This document shows, in pieces, positions 25,497 through 35,590 of a DNA stretch of 64,000 nucleotides. Position 1 is the first letter of the stretch. The number at the start of each line of letters is the position of its first letter. The notes beneath the pieces were generated by a model. It searched no databases. It saw only the letters and a list, made by a program, of their open reading frames with translations, and was not told the DNA's origin. Source of the stretch: Labilibaculum euxinicum (GTDB taxonomy: Bacteria > Bacteroidota > Bacteroidia > Bacteroidales > Marinifilaceae); assembly GCF_009795715.1 (NCBI RefSeq), contig NZ_WTCR01000009.1:1-64000 (forward strand). Direction: 5' to 3'. Position numbers and translations under genes: made by a program.

Positions 25497-26349
25497 AAAA
25501 TATTCAAAAACTGTCGTAAGGGCTCTGATCGTTATCATTGCCCTTTTTCAGTTTTCCTGTAAATCATTTTATGAGTTAGGTGTTGAGAAGGCAAAACCAA
25601 TCTCCGACAATAGGTTATATAATGGGCTAATAGATAGTAGTTTAAATTATAAAAGTATATATGTAAAGCGCTTTTCTGCAAGCTTTTCGGTTGATGGCAT
25701 AAGCAAAAGTTTTAAAGGTTCTATTAAAATAGAAAAGGATAGTATTATTTGGATTGATATTACTGCCTCTGTTGGGATACCGGTAGCCCGGCTGCTCATT
25801 ACACCTGATTCTGTAAAAATGATCGATCGGATAAAGAAAACCTATTTTATTGATAACTTTGAGTTTCTTTCTGACAAACTAAATATGGATTTGGATTTTT
25901 ATTCTTTCCAAAGTATTCTTACCAATTCAATTTTTAGAGTAGACAATGAAGAGAAGGAAAAAGCTTTTATTCGATCCTTTGATGGAAAAATAATTGACAA
26001 CAAGTATGTTTTTATATCTGATAAAGCGAGAAAGATTGATCGAAAATTAAAAAAGGATAAGCTGGAAAAATTAAATAGGTTTAATTATCAAAGAGTAGAT
26101 ATCGATCCTTCATTAATGAGAATTACAGATATATTGGTAAAGGAATTTGAAGCCGCGAGAGACATTACGATTAAGTATCGGGATTTCACTGTTTTTGAAA
26201 GCAGGAAGTTTCCTCAACGATTGGCTTTTGAAGTAAAGGATCCAAAACATTTATTATCTTGTAACATTAAATTTAATAAGGTAACATTTAGTGAAGATCT
26301 GCGCTTTTCGTTTACAATACCGGACAAATACGATCGAATTTATCCATAA
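25486..26349 (+). CDS. DUF4292 family lipoprotein
   Basis: A lipobox, LFQFSCKS, ends the signal peptide. The mature protein shows the beta-rich pattern of DUF4292, which resembles the LolA/LolB lipoprotein-carrier fold (FSASFSVDGISKSFKGSIKIEKDSIIWIDITASVGIPVARLLIT). A role in outer-membrane lipoprotein handling is a reasonable inference, not established. It overlaps the TPR gene by 11 bp and is followed after 7 bp by the EnvC-like gene, so coupled translation is likely. Confidence 0.88.
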   Translation: MGNKKYSKTVVRALIVIIALFQFSCKSFYELGVEKAKPISDNRLYNGLIDSSLNYKSIYVKRFSASFSVDGISKSFKGSIKIEKDSIIWIDITASVGIPVARLLITPDSVKMIDRIKKTYFIDNFEFLSDKLNMDLDFYSFQSILTNSIFRVDNEEKEKAFIRSFDGKIIDNKYVFISDKARKIDRKLKKDKLEKLNRFNYQRVDIDPSLMRITDILVKEFEAARDITIKYRDFTVFESRKFPQRLAFEVKDPKHLLSCNIKFNKVTFSEDLRFSFTIPDKYDRIYP

Positions 26350-26356
26350 AACCACT

Positions 26357-27583
26357 ATGGGAATTAACAAATTAACGTGTAATAAAATATTTTATTTAGT
26401 AATTGCTCTTCTGTTTTTATCATCAGTAGATGCTTTTTCTCAGCATGATATTTCTACTCTTAAAAAACGAAAAGAGCAGAATTCTAAAGATATAGCGTAT
26501 ACCAATAGTCTTCTTAACAACACTTTGAAGAATAAGAATGTAACGTTGGGGCAATTAAACCTTCTAAATCAAAGAATAAAGTCCAGACAAGCTTTGATTC
26601 AGTCCATTGAAAATGAAATTTCTTATATCAATTCTCAGATAGGTAAAATTAATGCAGATGTAAAAGGATTGGAAGATGAATTGAATAAGCTGAAACAACA
26701 GTACGCAAAGGTGATTCAATACGCATACAAGCAAAGAAATTCACACGAAAAACTGATGTTTTTATTGTCATCGAAAGATTTTAACCAAGCTTATAAACGA
26801 TATAAGTATCTTCAGCAATTTTCGGAATACAGCAAAGAACAAGGCAAACTGATAGGCTCCAAAAAAGATACACTGAAAGCAAACCTGCTTCGTTTAAAAA
26901 CGGCAAAGAGTGAAAAAGTTGTTTTGCTATCCGATAAAACAAAGGAAAGTCAGAGTTTAGCTCAAGAGAAATCTCAGCAATCTGAGATTATTTCAAAATT
27001 GAAAAAGCGTGAAAAACAACTTAGGGATGATTTAAGGAAACAACAACGGTATACTAAAAAGCTGGAAAAAGAAATTCAGAAAATCATCGAAAATCAGGCT
27101 AAACTGGCAGCCAAGAAAAACAGCGGAGGAGGCAAATATGGCTTAACTCCAGAGGAAAAAGTTCTTTCAGAATCATTTGATCAAAATAAGGGAAAGCTTC
27201 CATGGCCAACAAAAACTGGTTTTATATCTGAAAAATTCGGAGAGCACAAACATGCAGTACTTAAGCATGTTAATGTTCGAAACGATGGTGTAAATATAAC
27301 GACTGACAACAATGCCGAATGTCGCTCTATTTTTAAAGGGGAAGTCACACACATTCTTTCAATGCCTGGTCTTAATAATGTAATCATTATTCGCCATGGT
27401 GAGTTTTTCTCAGTTTATTCAAACCTTTCTTCAGTTACCGTGAAAAAAGGCGATATAGTTACTTCTAAAGAGAAAATTGGGGTGGTGTATACCGACCAGG
27501 CACAAAGCCAAACTGTTCTTAAATTCCAATTATGGAAAGGGAGTACAAAATTGGATCCTTCATTGTGGTTGTATCGGAATTAA
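26357..27583 (+). CDS. EnvC-like murein hydrolase activator with degenerate M23 domain
   Basis: A signal peptide (VDAFSQ) precedes a long coiled coil (about residues 20-255) and a C-terminal LytM/M23 domain. The metal ligands of active M23 enzymes are missing: the first His position reads NDGVNI, the HxH equivalent reads YSNL, and the last reads LKFQLW. This pattern matches EnvC, which activates amidases and does not cut peptidoglycan itself. The start is ATG at 26357, 7 bp after the DUF4292 stop. An upstream in-frame extension to 26291 overlaps that gene and spoils the signal peptide. Confidence 0.9.
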   Translation: MGINKLTCNKIFYLVIALLFLSSVDAFSQHDISTLKKRKEQNSKDIAYTNSLLNNTLKNKNVTLGQLNLLNQRIKSRQALIQSIENEISYINSQIGKINADVKGLEDELNKLKQQYAKVIQYAYKQRNSHEKLMFLLSSKDFNQAYKRYKYLQQFSEYSKEQGKLIGSKKDTLKANLLRLKTAKSEKVVLLSDKTKESQSLAQEKSQQSEIISKLKKREKQLRDDLRKQQRYTKKLEKEIQKIIENQAKLAAKKNSGGGKYGLTPEEKVLSESFDQNKGKLPWPTKTGFISEKFGEHKHAVLKHVNVRNDGVNITTDNNAECRSIFKGEVTHILSMPGLNNVIIIRHGEFFSVYSNLSSVTVKKGDIVTSKEKIGVVYTDQAQSQTVLKFQLWKGSTKLDPSLWLYRN

Positions 27584-27604
27584 CTCTTTTACGTAGTAGT
27601 TGAT

Positions 27605-30600
27605 ATGGGTTCTAAGCAGGAAATTTTTATCGAAAAATTAGATCGGTTTATTCGAAAATACTACCAAAATCAGCTCCTAAGAGGTTTGCTTTTGAGTATT
27701 GTTCTGATTTTGTCCTATTTCTTGATTGTCTCATATACAGAATACTTGCTGTATTTTTCAGTTTCGGTTCGAACATTTCTCGCTATTTTTTCTGTACTTT
27801 TTTTTTCGTTAATGATCGTGAAACTAATTATTTTACCCATAATTGGTTTGTTGCAGATTGGAAAAAGAATAAGCTACAGGCAGGCAATTAGTATTATTAC
27901 ACAATATTTTCCAGATCTGCAGGATCGGTTGATTAATACATTGGAATTAACCGAGCTGTCAGCTAAAAGTGATTCATCCGCCGACTCCCTTTTAATGGCC
28001 AGCATCAACCAACGAATGGAATCTATTCAATTGATTCCTTTTAGAAAAGCGATATCATTCAAATCGAACCTTAGCTACTTAAAATACCTTATTATCGTAT
28101 TTATAGCAATTATTGGAACTTATATTGCCTTGCCGGATATGTACTCCAGCAGCGCGAATCGTCTGGTTCATTTTAGGAAGGAATACATCGCTCCAGCCGA
28201 CTTTAAATTTGTAGTAAATCAAAGTGTTATGAAGGTGGTTCGAGGCTCTGATTTCTACTTAGAAGTGCAAACCGAAGGTAAATATGTGCCGGCTGATGTC
28301 TACCTGGTATGTGAAGGGAATCAGTTCCTATTAAAAAAGGAAGGAAGTAATCGTTTCAGTTATCTTTTCAGGAATGTAAATAGAGAAGTAAGTTTCTTTT
28401 TAAAGGCCGGTAAAATAACATCATTAACCTATCAGCTGGAGATTTTATTAAAACCGGGAATTAAGTCTTTTGAACTTACGGTAAAATCACCATCTTACAC
28501 AAAATTACCAGAAAGTAAAGAGAAAAATTTGGGAGATATTAGTGTACCCGAAGGATCTTTATTGGAATGGACGATTGAGGGGGAGGACACCAATTCAGTT
28601 CAAGTTGTCTTCAATGATTCTTTAAATCAGGTCGATTCAAAAGATAAAGGCAATACCTTCTTATTTTCAAAAACCATTTTTCAGAAAAACAACTACCAAA
28701 TTTATGTTAGTAATAAGCAATTTGAAAAACAGCTTTTTGCCAATTATACCATTGATATAATACCAGATCTTTATCCGCAAATTCAGGTGTCAGTTATACA
28801 AGATACTTTATTGCCTACGGCCTACTATTTTAAAGGTATATTGAAGGATGATTATGGATTTTCGAAATTACGGTTTTGTTATCTTATTAATGATCAGTTA
28901 CCTGTTTACATTCCTCTAAGCTTGAATCGGAATCTTAGTTCTCAGGAGTTTTATTATGCCTTCGATTTTGCAAATGTTGATGTAAGCGAAGGAAGTCGTG
29001 TACAATATTATTTTGAAGTTTTCGATAATGATGGAATAAATAAACCGAAAATGTCTCGTTCCCGGCAATTTTCTTTATTAGTTCCGGATTCGAAGCAGTT
29101 GTACGATTTAAATACAAGTATGCAGGATAGTATCTCGAATCGAATCGAAAAAGGAATTGATCTGAGTCAATCCATACAGGAAGATATAAAGCGTCTGCAG
29201 AAAAATATGTTGGATGGTACCGGAGACAAATGGCAGCAACAGCAAATGTTTCAGCAAATCGATTCTAAAAAGAAACAATTGGATAAGTTGCTAAATAATA
29301 TCAAGCAAGAGAATTCAAAAAAAAATCAGCTGTCAAATTCTTTGGGACAAAAAGATTCTTTACTAATCGAAAAGCAAAAACAAATTGAAAAGCTTCTTGA
29401 AAATGTAATGGATGATGAGTTGCAAAAATTGTTTGAAGAATTTAACAAATTGGCTGAAGATTTTAAACCGGAAGATTTAAATAAGCTAGGGAACCAAATA
29501 AACATGTCGTTTGATGATTTTCAGAAACAAATGGATCGCAACCTGAGTTTGTTGGAACGATATGATATTGAGGCTCGTATGAATAAAATTATTGATAGAA
29601 TTGATAAAATTGCCGATAGTCAGGAGGAAATTAGTGAGCTAGGGCACAGGCAGGAGGAAAAAATGAATTCTCAGCAAGTTGAGGAAAGTCAAAAATGGGA
29701 TGAGCTGAAAAAAGATCTGCAAAATCTTCTCGAAAAAAATTCCGGCATTAGTGACCCGTATCAATTTCAAAATCCTTCCGAAGATCTTGAGTCTATCTCT
29801 GAGATGATGAAAGAATCAAAAAACTTTCTAGAAGAAGGTAAAACCTCTAAGGCTTCAAAAAATATGAAAGCAACTTCTAAAAAACAAAAAGCACTTGCTC
29901 AGAAGTTGAATGGTAATCTTTCAAAAAGTGTAAGTGCTCAGCTTACCGTTGATATTGATAATTTAATTCGCCTGATGAATAACCTGATGGAATTTTCATT
30001 TCAGCAGGAGGTCGTATTGACTGATTACAAAACTGTGGATTATCGAAATCCTTTATTTGTAAAAATGATTGAAGAACAGGGGGGATTAAAAGAAGAGTAT
30101 TTATTAATTCAGGATTCATTGCTATCTCTTTCATCTCACTCACCTCAGGTTGCAGCTTTAATTGGAAATAGAATTTTTGGTATAGGCAATTATCTCGATC
30201 AGGTTCTCGAAGAAGCTAACAACAGAAGAAAAATTCAAGCCAATGTTACACAACAAAAAGTATTAACTGAAGTTAACGAATTATCACTGTTTCTTTCCGA
30301 GGCATTAAAACAACTCATGGAACAAATGGCGAATGCTATGCCTGGCGATCAAATTGGCGATCAAAAAGGAGGAAAACCATCATTTGCGGGTATGCAATCG
30401 GAGCAGCAGTCCTTAAAAAAGATGTTGGAGGAGATGATTCAGGAAATGAAATCAGGAAATGGTAAAAATAATTCTAAAGAAAAATTGGGAAAGTTTTTAC
30501 AAAGGCAGGAAATGTTTCAACAAAATTTGAGTGAAATTCTTCAGAAAAGTGGAGTTGGAGACGAGACAGAGAATATATTACGTGAAATAATGAAAATGAT

Positions 30601-30898
30601 TGACCAAATGCAATCAGACATATCTAATTTTTCCATAAATTCGAATACAATTAATAGGCAAAATAGAATAATTTCTCGTTTGTTGGAAGCTGAAAACGCT
30701 CAGAGAGAAAAAGATTTTGATAAAAAAAGAGAAAGTAATTCTGGAAATATTATTAAATTGAGTAACCCTACGGAAATATTTGAGTATAAAAGAATACGAA
30801 CAGATTTTGAAGGTATTTTCGATGACTCTTATGTAAAAATGCTCGACTACTATAATAAATTGTATTTGGATTACATGATCAAAATAAATAATGACTAA
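27605..30898 (+). CDS. DUF4175 family membrane protein
   Basis: This 1097-residue protein has N-terminal membrane helices (residues 25-80 and near 155-175), a periplasmic beta-rich middle (residues 200-480) and a long C-terminal region rich in Gln, Lys and Glu with coiled-coil character (about 490-1060). This is the layout of DUF4175 proteins, whose role is unknown. It follows the EnvC-like gene by 21 bp and overlaps the RsbW-like gene by 8 bp. An envelope role is inferred from the neighbours. Confidence 0.88.
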   Translation: MGSKQEIFIEKLDRFIRKYYQNQLLRGLLLSIVLILSYFLIVSYTEYLLYFSVSVRTFLAIFSVLFFSLMIVKLIILPIIGLLQIGKRISYRQAISIITQYFPDLQDRLINTLELTELSAKSDSSADSLLMASINQRMESIQLIPFRKAISFKSNLSYLKYLIIVFIAIIGTYIALPDMYSSSANRLVHFRKEYIAPADFKFVVNQSVMKVVRGSDFYLEVQTEGKYVPADVYLVCEGNQFLLKKEGSNRFSYLFRNVNREVSFFLKAGKITSLTYQLEILLKPGIKSFELTVKSPSYTKLPESKEKNLGDISVPEGSLLEWTIEGEDTNSVQVVFNDSLNQVDSKDKGNTFLFSKTIFQKNNYQIYVSNKQFEKQLFANYTIDIIPDLYPQIQVSVIQDTLLPTAYYFKGILKDDYGFSKLRFCYLINDQLPVYIPLSLNRNLSSQEFYYAFDFANVDVSEGSRVQYYFEVFDNDGINKPKMSRSRQFSLLVPDSKQLYDLNTSMQDSISNRIEKGIDLSQSIQEDIKRLQKNMLDGTGDKWQQQQMFQQIDSKKKQLDKLLNNIKQENSKKNQLSNSLGQKDSLLIEKQKQIEKLLENVMDDELQKLFEEFNKLAEDFKPEDLNKLGNQINMSFDDFQKQMDRNLSLLERYDIEARMNKIIDRIDKIADSQEEISELGHRQEEKMNSQQVEESQKWDELKKDLQNLLEKNSGISDPYQFQNPSEDLESISEMMKESKNFLEEGKTSKASKNMKATSKKQKALAQKLNGNLSKSVSAQLTVDIDNLIRLMNNLMEFSFQQEVVLTDYKTVDYRNPLFVKMIEEQGGLKEEYLLIQDSLLSLSSHSPQVAALIGNRIFGIGNYLDQVLEEANNRRKIQANVTQQKVLTEVNELSLFLSEALKQLMEQMANAMPGDQIGDQKGGKPSFAGMQSEQQSLKKMLEEMIQEMKSGNGKNNSKEKLGKFLQRQEMFQQNLSEILQKSGVGDETENILREIMKMIDQMQSDISNFSINSNTINRQNRIISRLLEAENAQREKDFDKKRESNSGNIIKLSNPTEIFEYKRIRTDFEGIFDDSYVKMLDYYNKLYLDYMIKINND

Positions 30899-31298
30899 AT
30901 CAGAAAAATTGCTAATCTTTCCATCCGAATTAGAGAATATAAGCAGAGTTGAAAGGCTCATAGATGAGATTTCTTCATCTCATAACCTTAGTTCTGAAAT
31001 TTACGGAAAAATTTCAGTTGCTCTTATTGAAGCTGTCAATAATGCGATCTTGCATGGCAACCAGCTAGACGTAACTAAAAAGGTGAAAGTTAAATACAAT
31101 ATTGATGACGAATCTATTAGTTTCATTGTGTGGGATGAAGGTAAAGGATTCGATTTTTCTAATATTCCTGACCCAACGCTTCCTGAAAATTTGGAGAAGA
31201 CACATGGACGGGGAGTTTTTCTAATGAATCACCTGGCTGATGATATTGAATTTGGAGAGAATGGTGCTATAGTAGAAATGAAATTTATTTTTGGATAA
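30891..31298 (+). CDS. RsbW-like ATP-binding protein (anti-sigma/serine kinase type)
   Basis: This 135-residue GHKL ATPase domain has the N box VALIEAVNNAILHGN, the G1 motif VWDEGKGFDFSNIPDP and the G2 region KTHGRGVFLMNHLAD. Stand-alone domains of this size act as serine kinases or anti-sigma factors. No SpoIIAA/RsbV-type partner or PP2C gene lies in the window. It overlaps DUF4175 by 8 bp and ybeY follows after 3 bp. The target is unknown. Confidence 0.9.
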   Translation: MTKSEKLLIFPSELENISRVERLIDEISSSHNLSSEIYGKISVALIEAVNNAILHGNQLDVTKKVKVKYNIDDESISFIVWDEGKGFDFSNIPDPTLPENLEKTHGRGVFLMNHLADDIEFGENGAIVEMKFIFG

Positions 31299-31301
31299 AA
31301 A

Positions 31302-31727
31302 ATGTTGATTACTTACGATACGTGTGAAGCTAGTATTCCCGCGATTGATCAGAAGCGCTTAAGCGAATGGATCAATCGCGTTGTTGTTAATAATAGTTTC
31401 GAAATTGGAGAGATAAATTACTATTTCTGCTCTGATAATTACCTGCTTGAAATGAATCGTGAACACTTAAATCACGATTACTTTACGGATATAATTACTT
31501 TTGATTATACTGTTGCTGATATTGTATCAGGAGATTTATTTATAAGTGTTGATACAGTTCTTGATAATGCAAAAGAATACGGATGCGAGTATCTTCAGGA
31601 ATTGCATCGTGTAATGATTCATGGAGTCCTTCATTTAATGGGAATTGATGATAAAACTGATGAGGATCAGGAAATAATGACCCAAAAGGAGGACGAATCA
31701 TTAGCATTACTTTCCGATATTGATTAA
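31302..31727 (+). CDS. ybeY: Endoribonuclease YbeY (rRNA maturation factor)
   Basis: YbeY is a metal-dependent RNase for 16S rRNA maturation and ribosome quality control. The motif HGVLHLMGIDDKTDED follows the zinc pattern with two His, and the third ligand position is Asp, which I recall as usual for Bacteroidota. Further motifs are FCSDNYLLEMNREHLNHDYFTDIITFDY and GDLFISVDTVLDNAKEYG. Length is 141 aa. It is tightly linked to the preceding ATPase gene. Confidence 0.96.
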   Translation: MLITYDTCEASIPAIDQKRLSEWINRVVVNNSFEIGEINYYFCSDNYLLEMNREHLNHDYFTDIITFDYTVADIVSGDLFISVDTVLDNAKEYGCEYLQELHRVMIHGVLHLMGIDDKTDEDQEIMTQKEDESLALLSDID

Positions 31728-31827
31728 ATTTGTGAAATTTTTTTAGTTTATTGATCTGAATTCTAGATAATTAGCTTGGGTGTGTCCATTGTAGTTAATT
31801 GGTTTTCAGTTTTTTAGATAAAATAAT

Positions 31828-31835
31828 TACCTTTG
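31828..31835 (+). promoter_or_regulatory. Probable -7 element of mnmG
   Basis: TACCTTTG fits the Bacteroidota TAnnTTTG element, 38 bases before the mnmG ATG. No TTG lies at the ideal -33 distance, so the site is partial. Confidence 0.45.
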
Positions 31836-31873
31836 CACGAATAAGAATAACGAATATAAATATCTTTTATTGT

Positions 31874-33751
31874 ATGTTGCCAAAGTATGATGTTATAGTA
31901 GTAGGTGCCGGTCATGCCGGATGTGAGGCGGCAACAGCTGCGGCAAACCTTGGATCTTCGGTTCTTTTGGTTACCATGGATATGAATAAAATTGCTCAAA
32001 TGTCATGTAATCCAGCTATTGGTGGAATTGCAAAAGGGCAAATTGTTCGTGAATTAGATGCCTTGGGAGGCTTTACAGGAATAGTTACCGACCGTTCATC
32101 CATCCAATTCCGTATGCTTAATCGTTCTAAAGGACCTGCAATGTGGAGTCCAAGATCACAATGTGATAGAATGATTTTCTCTTCGGAATGGAGAAAAATT
32201 GTTGAGAATACAGATAATTTGGACATGTGGCAGGATGCTGTTGTTCAGGTAATTATAGAGGATGGCAAGGCAGTTGGTGTGACTACTAAATTGGGAATTG
32301 ACATTACTGCGAAATCGGTAATATTAACCAATGGAACTTTCCTTAACGGATTAATGCACATTGGACGTAAACAGGAAAAAGGGGGGAGAACAGCAGAACC
32401 TGCATCTGTAGGAATTAGTGAACAATTAAAAAGTATTGGCTTTGAAGTTGGGAGAATGAAAACCGGAACTCCTGCACGTTTAGATGGCAGAAGTATCGAT
32501 TTTTCAGTAATGAAAAGACAGGATGGGGAAGAAGGATTTTATCAATTTTCTTATCTGACAGATCATGTAGATCGTATTCTTACTCAGAGACCATGTTATA
32601 TTACGTATACAAATCTGGATGTTCACGATAGTCTCAGAGAAGGGTTTGAAGAATCTCCGATGTATAATGGAACAATTCAGAGTACAGGTCCAAGATATTG
32701 TCCGAGTATAGAATCTAAGCTGTCAACTTTTGCTGAGAAGCAGGAACATTTGCTTTTTTTAGAACCAGAAGGAGAGCACACTCATGAGTATTATATCAAC
32801 GGATTTTCATCGAGTCTTCCTTGGGATGTTCAGCTAAAAGCACTTCAAAAAGTTCCGGGATTGGAAAATGTGAAAATGTATCGTCCGGGATATGCAATTG
32901 AATATGACTATTTTGATCCAACACAACTTCATCATACTTTGGAAACAAAATTGGTTTCGAACTTATTTTTTGCCGGACAGATTAATGGCACAACCGGATA
33001 TGAAGAAGCAGGAGCTCAGGGAATGATGGCAGGAATAAATGCGAGTTTATTGGTGCAAGGAAAAGAGGCTTTCACACTGAATAGAGACGAAGCTTATATT
33101 GGTGTTTTAATTGACGATTTGGTAACTAAAGGTGTTGATGAGCCTTACCGAATGTTTACATCAAGAGCCGAATACCGTATTTTATTAAGGCAGGATGATG
33201 CAGATTTACGCTTAAGTCCTAAGGCTTTTAAATTAGGATTAGTGGGACAAAAACGAATTGACTTGCTGGAAGAGAAAATTGAGTTTAGAGATAAATTAGT
33301 TACCTTTTGTAAAGAGTTTAGCTGCAAACCAAAATTCTTAAATCCGGTTCTGGAAAAATTAGGAACGGCACCATTAAAACAGGGCGTTAAATTGTATGAT
33401 ATTATTCTTCGTCCGCAGGTTCAGATTAAAGATTTGCTGGAAGATATTATCCCATTAAAAGAAGTGGTGGATTTAATACCAAACAGACGGGAAGAAATTA
33501 TTGAAGCTGCTGAGGTTTTAATAAAATATTCGGGCTATATAAATAGGGAAAAATTGATCGCAGAAAAATTAACCCGCTTGGAGAATATTAATATAAAAGG
33601 CAGATTTGAGTATACAAGTTTGCAATCTATTTCGACTGAGGCAAGACAAAAATTGGATAAAATTCAGCCTCAAACTATTGGACAGGCATCGCGGATATCG
33701 GGTGTTTCTCCTAGCGATATTAACGTTCTTTTGGTACTCATGGGACGATAA
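31874..33751 (+). CDS. mnmG: tRNA uridine-5-carboxymethylaminomethyl modification enzyme MnmG
   Basis: MnmG (GidA) works with MnmE to modify U34 in tRNAs. The FAD-binding motif is [14 protein letters not shown] at the N-terminus; further motifs are [39 protein letters not shown] and [18 protein letters not shown]. Length is 625 aa with ATG at 31874. The in-frame extension to 31799 lies over the promoter-like TACCTTTG and is rejected. A perfect 14-bp palindrome follows the stop codon directly. In many bacteria this gene lies near the replication origin. Confidence 0.98.
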   Translation: MLPKYDVIVVGAGHAGCEAATAAANLGSSVLLVTMDMNKIAQMSCNPAIGGIAKGQIVRELDALGGFTGIVTDRSSIQFRMLNRSKGPAMWSPRSQCDRMIFSSEWRKIVENTDNLDMWQDAVVQVIIEDGKAVGVTTKLGIDITAKSVILTNGTFLNGLMHIGRKQEKGGRTAEPASVGISEQLKSIGFEVGRMKTGTPARLDGRSIDFSVMKRQDGEEGFYQFSYLTDHVDRILTQRPCYITYTNLDVHDSLREGFEESPMYNGTIQSTGPRYCPSIESKLSTFAEKQEHLLFLEPEGEHTHEYYINGFSSSLPWDVQLKALQKVPGLENVKMYRPGYAIEYDYFDPTQLHHTLETKLVSNLFFAGQINGTTGYEEAGAQGMMAGINASLLVQGKEAFTLNRDEAYIGVLIDDLVTKGVDEPYRMFTSRAEYRILLRQDDADLRLSPKAFKLGLVGQKRIDLLEEKIEFRDKLVTFCKEFSCKPKFLNPVLEKLGTAPLKQGVKLYDIILRPQVQIKDLLEDIIPLKEVVDLIPNRREEIIEAAEVLIKYSGYINREKLIAEKLTRLENINIKGRFEYTSLQSISTEARQKLDKIQPQTIGQASRISGVSPSDINVLLVLMGR

Positions 33752-33767
33752 CGTTCCACGTGGAACT
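33752..33767. promoter_or_regulatory. parS-like ParB binding site
   Basis: The core GTTCCACGTGGAAC (33753-33766) is a perfect 14-bp palindrome and equals the inner part of the parS consensus. It begins at the base after the mnmG stop codon. The site at 20381-20396 has the same core with one change. Confidence 0.6.
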
Positions 33768-33796
33768 AAGGAGTATTTAAAAATAGTTTACTCCTT

Positions 33797-33851
33797 AAAA
33801 CGCCCGAAATTGCCTTTTTGCATGTCGAAAAGTTAATTTCGGGCGTTTTTG
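33797..33851 (+). terminator. Intrinsic terminator after mnmG
   Basis: Arms 33797-33811 and 33835-33849 form a 15-bp perfect stem (AAAACGCCCGAAATT and its complement) around a 23-base loop, ending in a T run. Confidence 0.7.
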
Positions 33852-33920
33852 AAGGCAATATTGAGCTATTTTAGGAATTGAATTTGGAGATTACCATTAT
33901 TAAATGATAATAGATGAGAT

Positions 33921-35564
33921 ATGACAAGTAATAGATTTTCGATATCAGGTAAAGTTGTGGATGTTGTTTCGCGTGAAATAATCAATGCAGAGGTGTATGT
34001 TGAAGAGGGAAGAATCACTTCCATTAGTAAGAGGGATTCTGTTCCTGATCAATATATTTTGCCAGGACTTGTTGATGCACACATGCACATTGAAAGTACC
34101 TTATTAATACCAAGTCGATTTGCAAGTTTAGTTGTACAGTTTGGCACATTAGGTTTGGTTACAGACCCGCACGAAATAGCAAATGTACTGGGTGAGATTG
34201 GCGTTGATTTCATGATTAATGATGCCGGTAAAGTTCCTTTGGAAATTCGCTTTGGTGTTCCGTCATGCGTACCGGCCACCAAACACGAAACTTCAGGTTT
34301 TGTTTTGGATAGTAATATTGTGGAAAGCTTACTGAAAAGAGAAGAAGTTGTTTGTCTTGCTGAAGTAATGGATTTTGTTGGTGTGATTGAAGACGATCTT
34401 GAGGTACTCAAAAAAATAGTAGCGTGTAAGAATCTTGGAAAAAAAATAGACGGTCATGCTCCAGGTTTAAAAGGAAGGGATTTGAAAAAATATGTGGCAT
34501 CTGGAATTTCTGCGGATCATGAATGTTCAACTTTGGAGGAAGCTCTTGAAAAGATTTCTTTAGGGATGATGATTCAAATAAGGGAGGGTAGTGCTGCTAA
34601 AGATTTTGAGGCGCTGTATTCTTTGTTGGAAACACACCCGGATAGAATCATGTTGTGCACAGATGATTTGCATCCAGATGATTTAATTGAAAATGGGCAT
34701 ATAAATTTTCTGATTAAACGTGGATTGAAGAAGGGACTTAATTTATTTTCATTACTGCGGGCCGCTAGCTACAATCCAATCCATCATTACGGATTAAACC
34801 TGGGATTGCTGCAGGTTGGCGATTCTGCGGATTTTATTGTAGTTGATCATCCGGAATCATTTGTTGTAGAGCAGGCATTTCGAAAAGGTGTTTGTATTTA
34901 TAAAAATAAGGAGGTTTTGTTTAATGTAAGTAATGAAATCATCTTGAATAATTTTAGTCGAAAACCAATTCAATTAGCAGATTTGGCTGTTAAGCCTCAA
35001 AATGGTTCATTGCGGGCAATGGTTGTTAAGGATGGTGATCTGATAACTGATTCAATTTTGTGTACACCAAAGGTAATTGATACAAATGTTGTATCTGACG
35101 TTGATAATGATTTATTGAAAATGGTTGTGATGAGTCGATACGATAATGGAAAACCAGTAATGGGATTTGCCAAAGGATTTGGTTTTAAAAATGGAGCTAT
35201 TGCCGAAAGTATTGCTCACGATAGTCACAATATTATTGCGGTAGGAACAAGTGATGAAGATTTACTTCATGCAATTAATACTCTAATTGAAATGAAAGGT
35301 GGTATTGTTGCAGTTAACAACGGAGAAAGTGAGTCGGTTGAATTGGAAGTTGCGGGATTAATGTCGAACAAGACAGGAGAGGATTTGGTAAGGGAATATG
35401 CAAAATTGAGTGAATTTGCTTCCGATTTGGGATCGAATTTTCAGTCTCCTTTTATGACTCTTGCATTTATGTCTTTACTGGTAATTCCTAAACTAAAATT
35501 ATCAGATAAAGGTCTTTTTGATGTTAAAGAATTTAGAGTAATAGACCTTTTTAAAGAAGAGTAA
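33921..35564 (+). CDS. ade: Adenine deaminase
   Basis: This amidohydrolase converts adenine to hypoxanthine in purine salvage. The metal-binding motif is LPGLVDAHMHIESTLL, followed by VTDPHEIANVLG, KIDGHAPGL, SADHECSTLEEALEK and LCTDDLHPDDL. The C-terminal domain has MVVMSRYDNGKPVMGFAKGFG. Length is 547 aa, typical of Ade. It is preceded by the mnmG terminator and followed by uvrC after 26 bp. Confidence 0.96.
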   Translation: MTSNRFSISGKVVDVVSREIINAEVYVEEGRITSISKRDSVPDQYILPGLVDAHMHIESTLLIPSRFASLVVQFGTLGLVTDPHEIANVLGEIGVDFMINDAGKVPLEIRFGVPSCVPATKHETSGFVLDSNIVESLLKREEVVCLAEVMDFVGVIEDDLEVLKKIVACKNLGKKIDGHAPGLKGRDLKKYVASGISADHECSTLEEALEKISLGMMIQIREGSAAKDFEALYSLLETHPDRIMLCTDDLHPDDLIENGHINFLIKRGLKKGLNLFSLLRAASYNPIHHYGLNLGLLQVGDSADFIVVDHPESFVVEQAFRKGVCIYKNKEVLFNVSNEIILNNFSRKPIQLADLAVKPQNGSLRAMVVKDGDLITDSILCTPKVIDTNVVSDVDNDLLKMVVMSRYDNGKPVMGFAKGFGFKNGAIAESIAHDSHNIIAVGTSDEDLLHAINTLIEMKGGIVAVNNGESESVELEVAGLMSNKTGEDLVREYAKLSEFASDLGSNFQSPFMTLAFMSLLVIPKLKLSDKGLFDVKEFRVIDLFKEE

Positions 35565-35590
35565 GCTATATTAGTGGAAAATTATAATAA

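Noticed and set aside
33606-33836. 76-codon ORF over the end of mnmG
   Set aside because: It overlaps mnmG in another frame and continues through the parS-like site and terminator arm, so it is a shadow.
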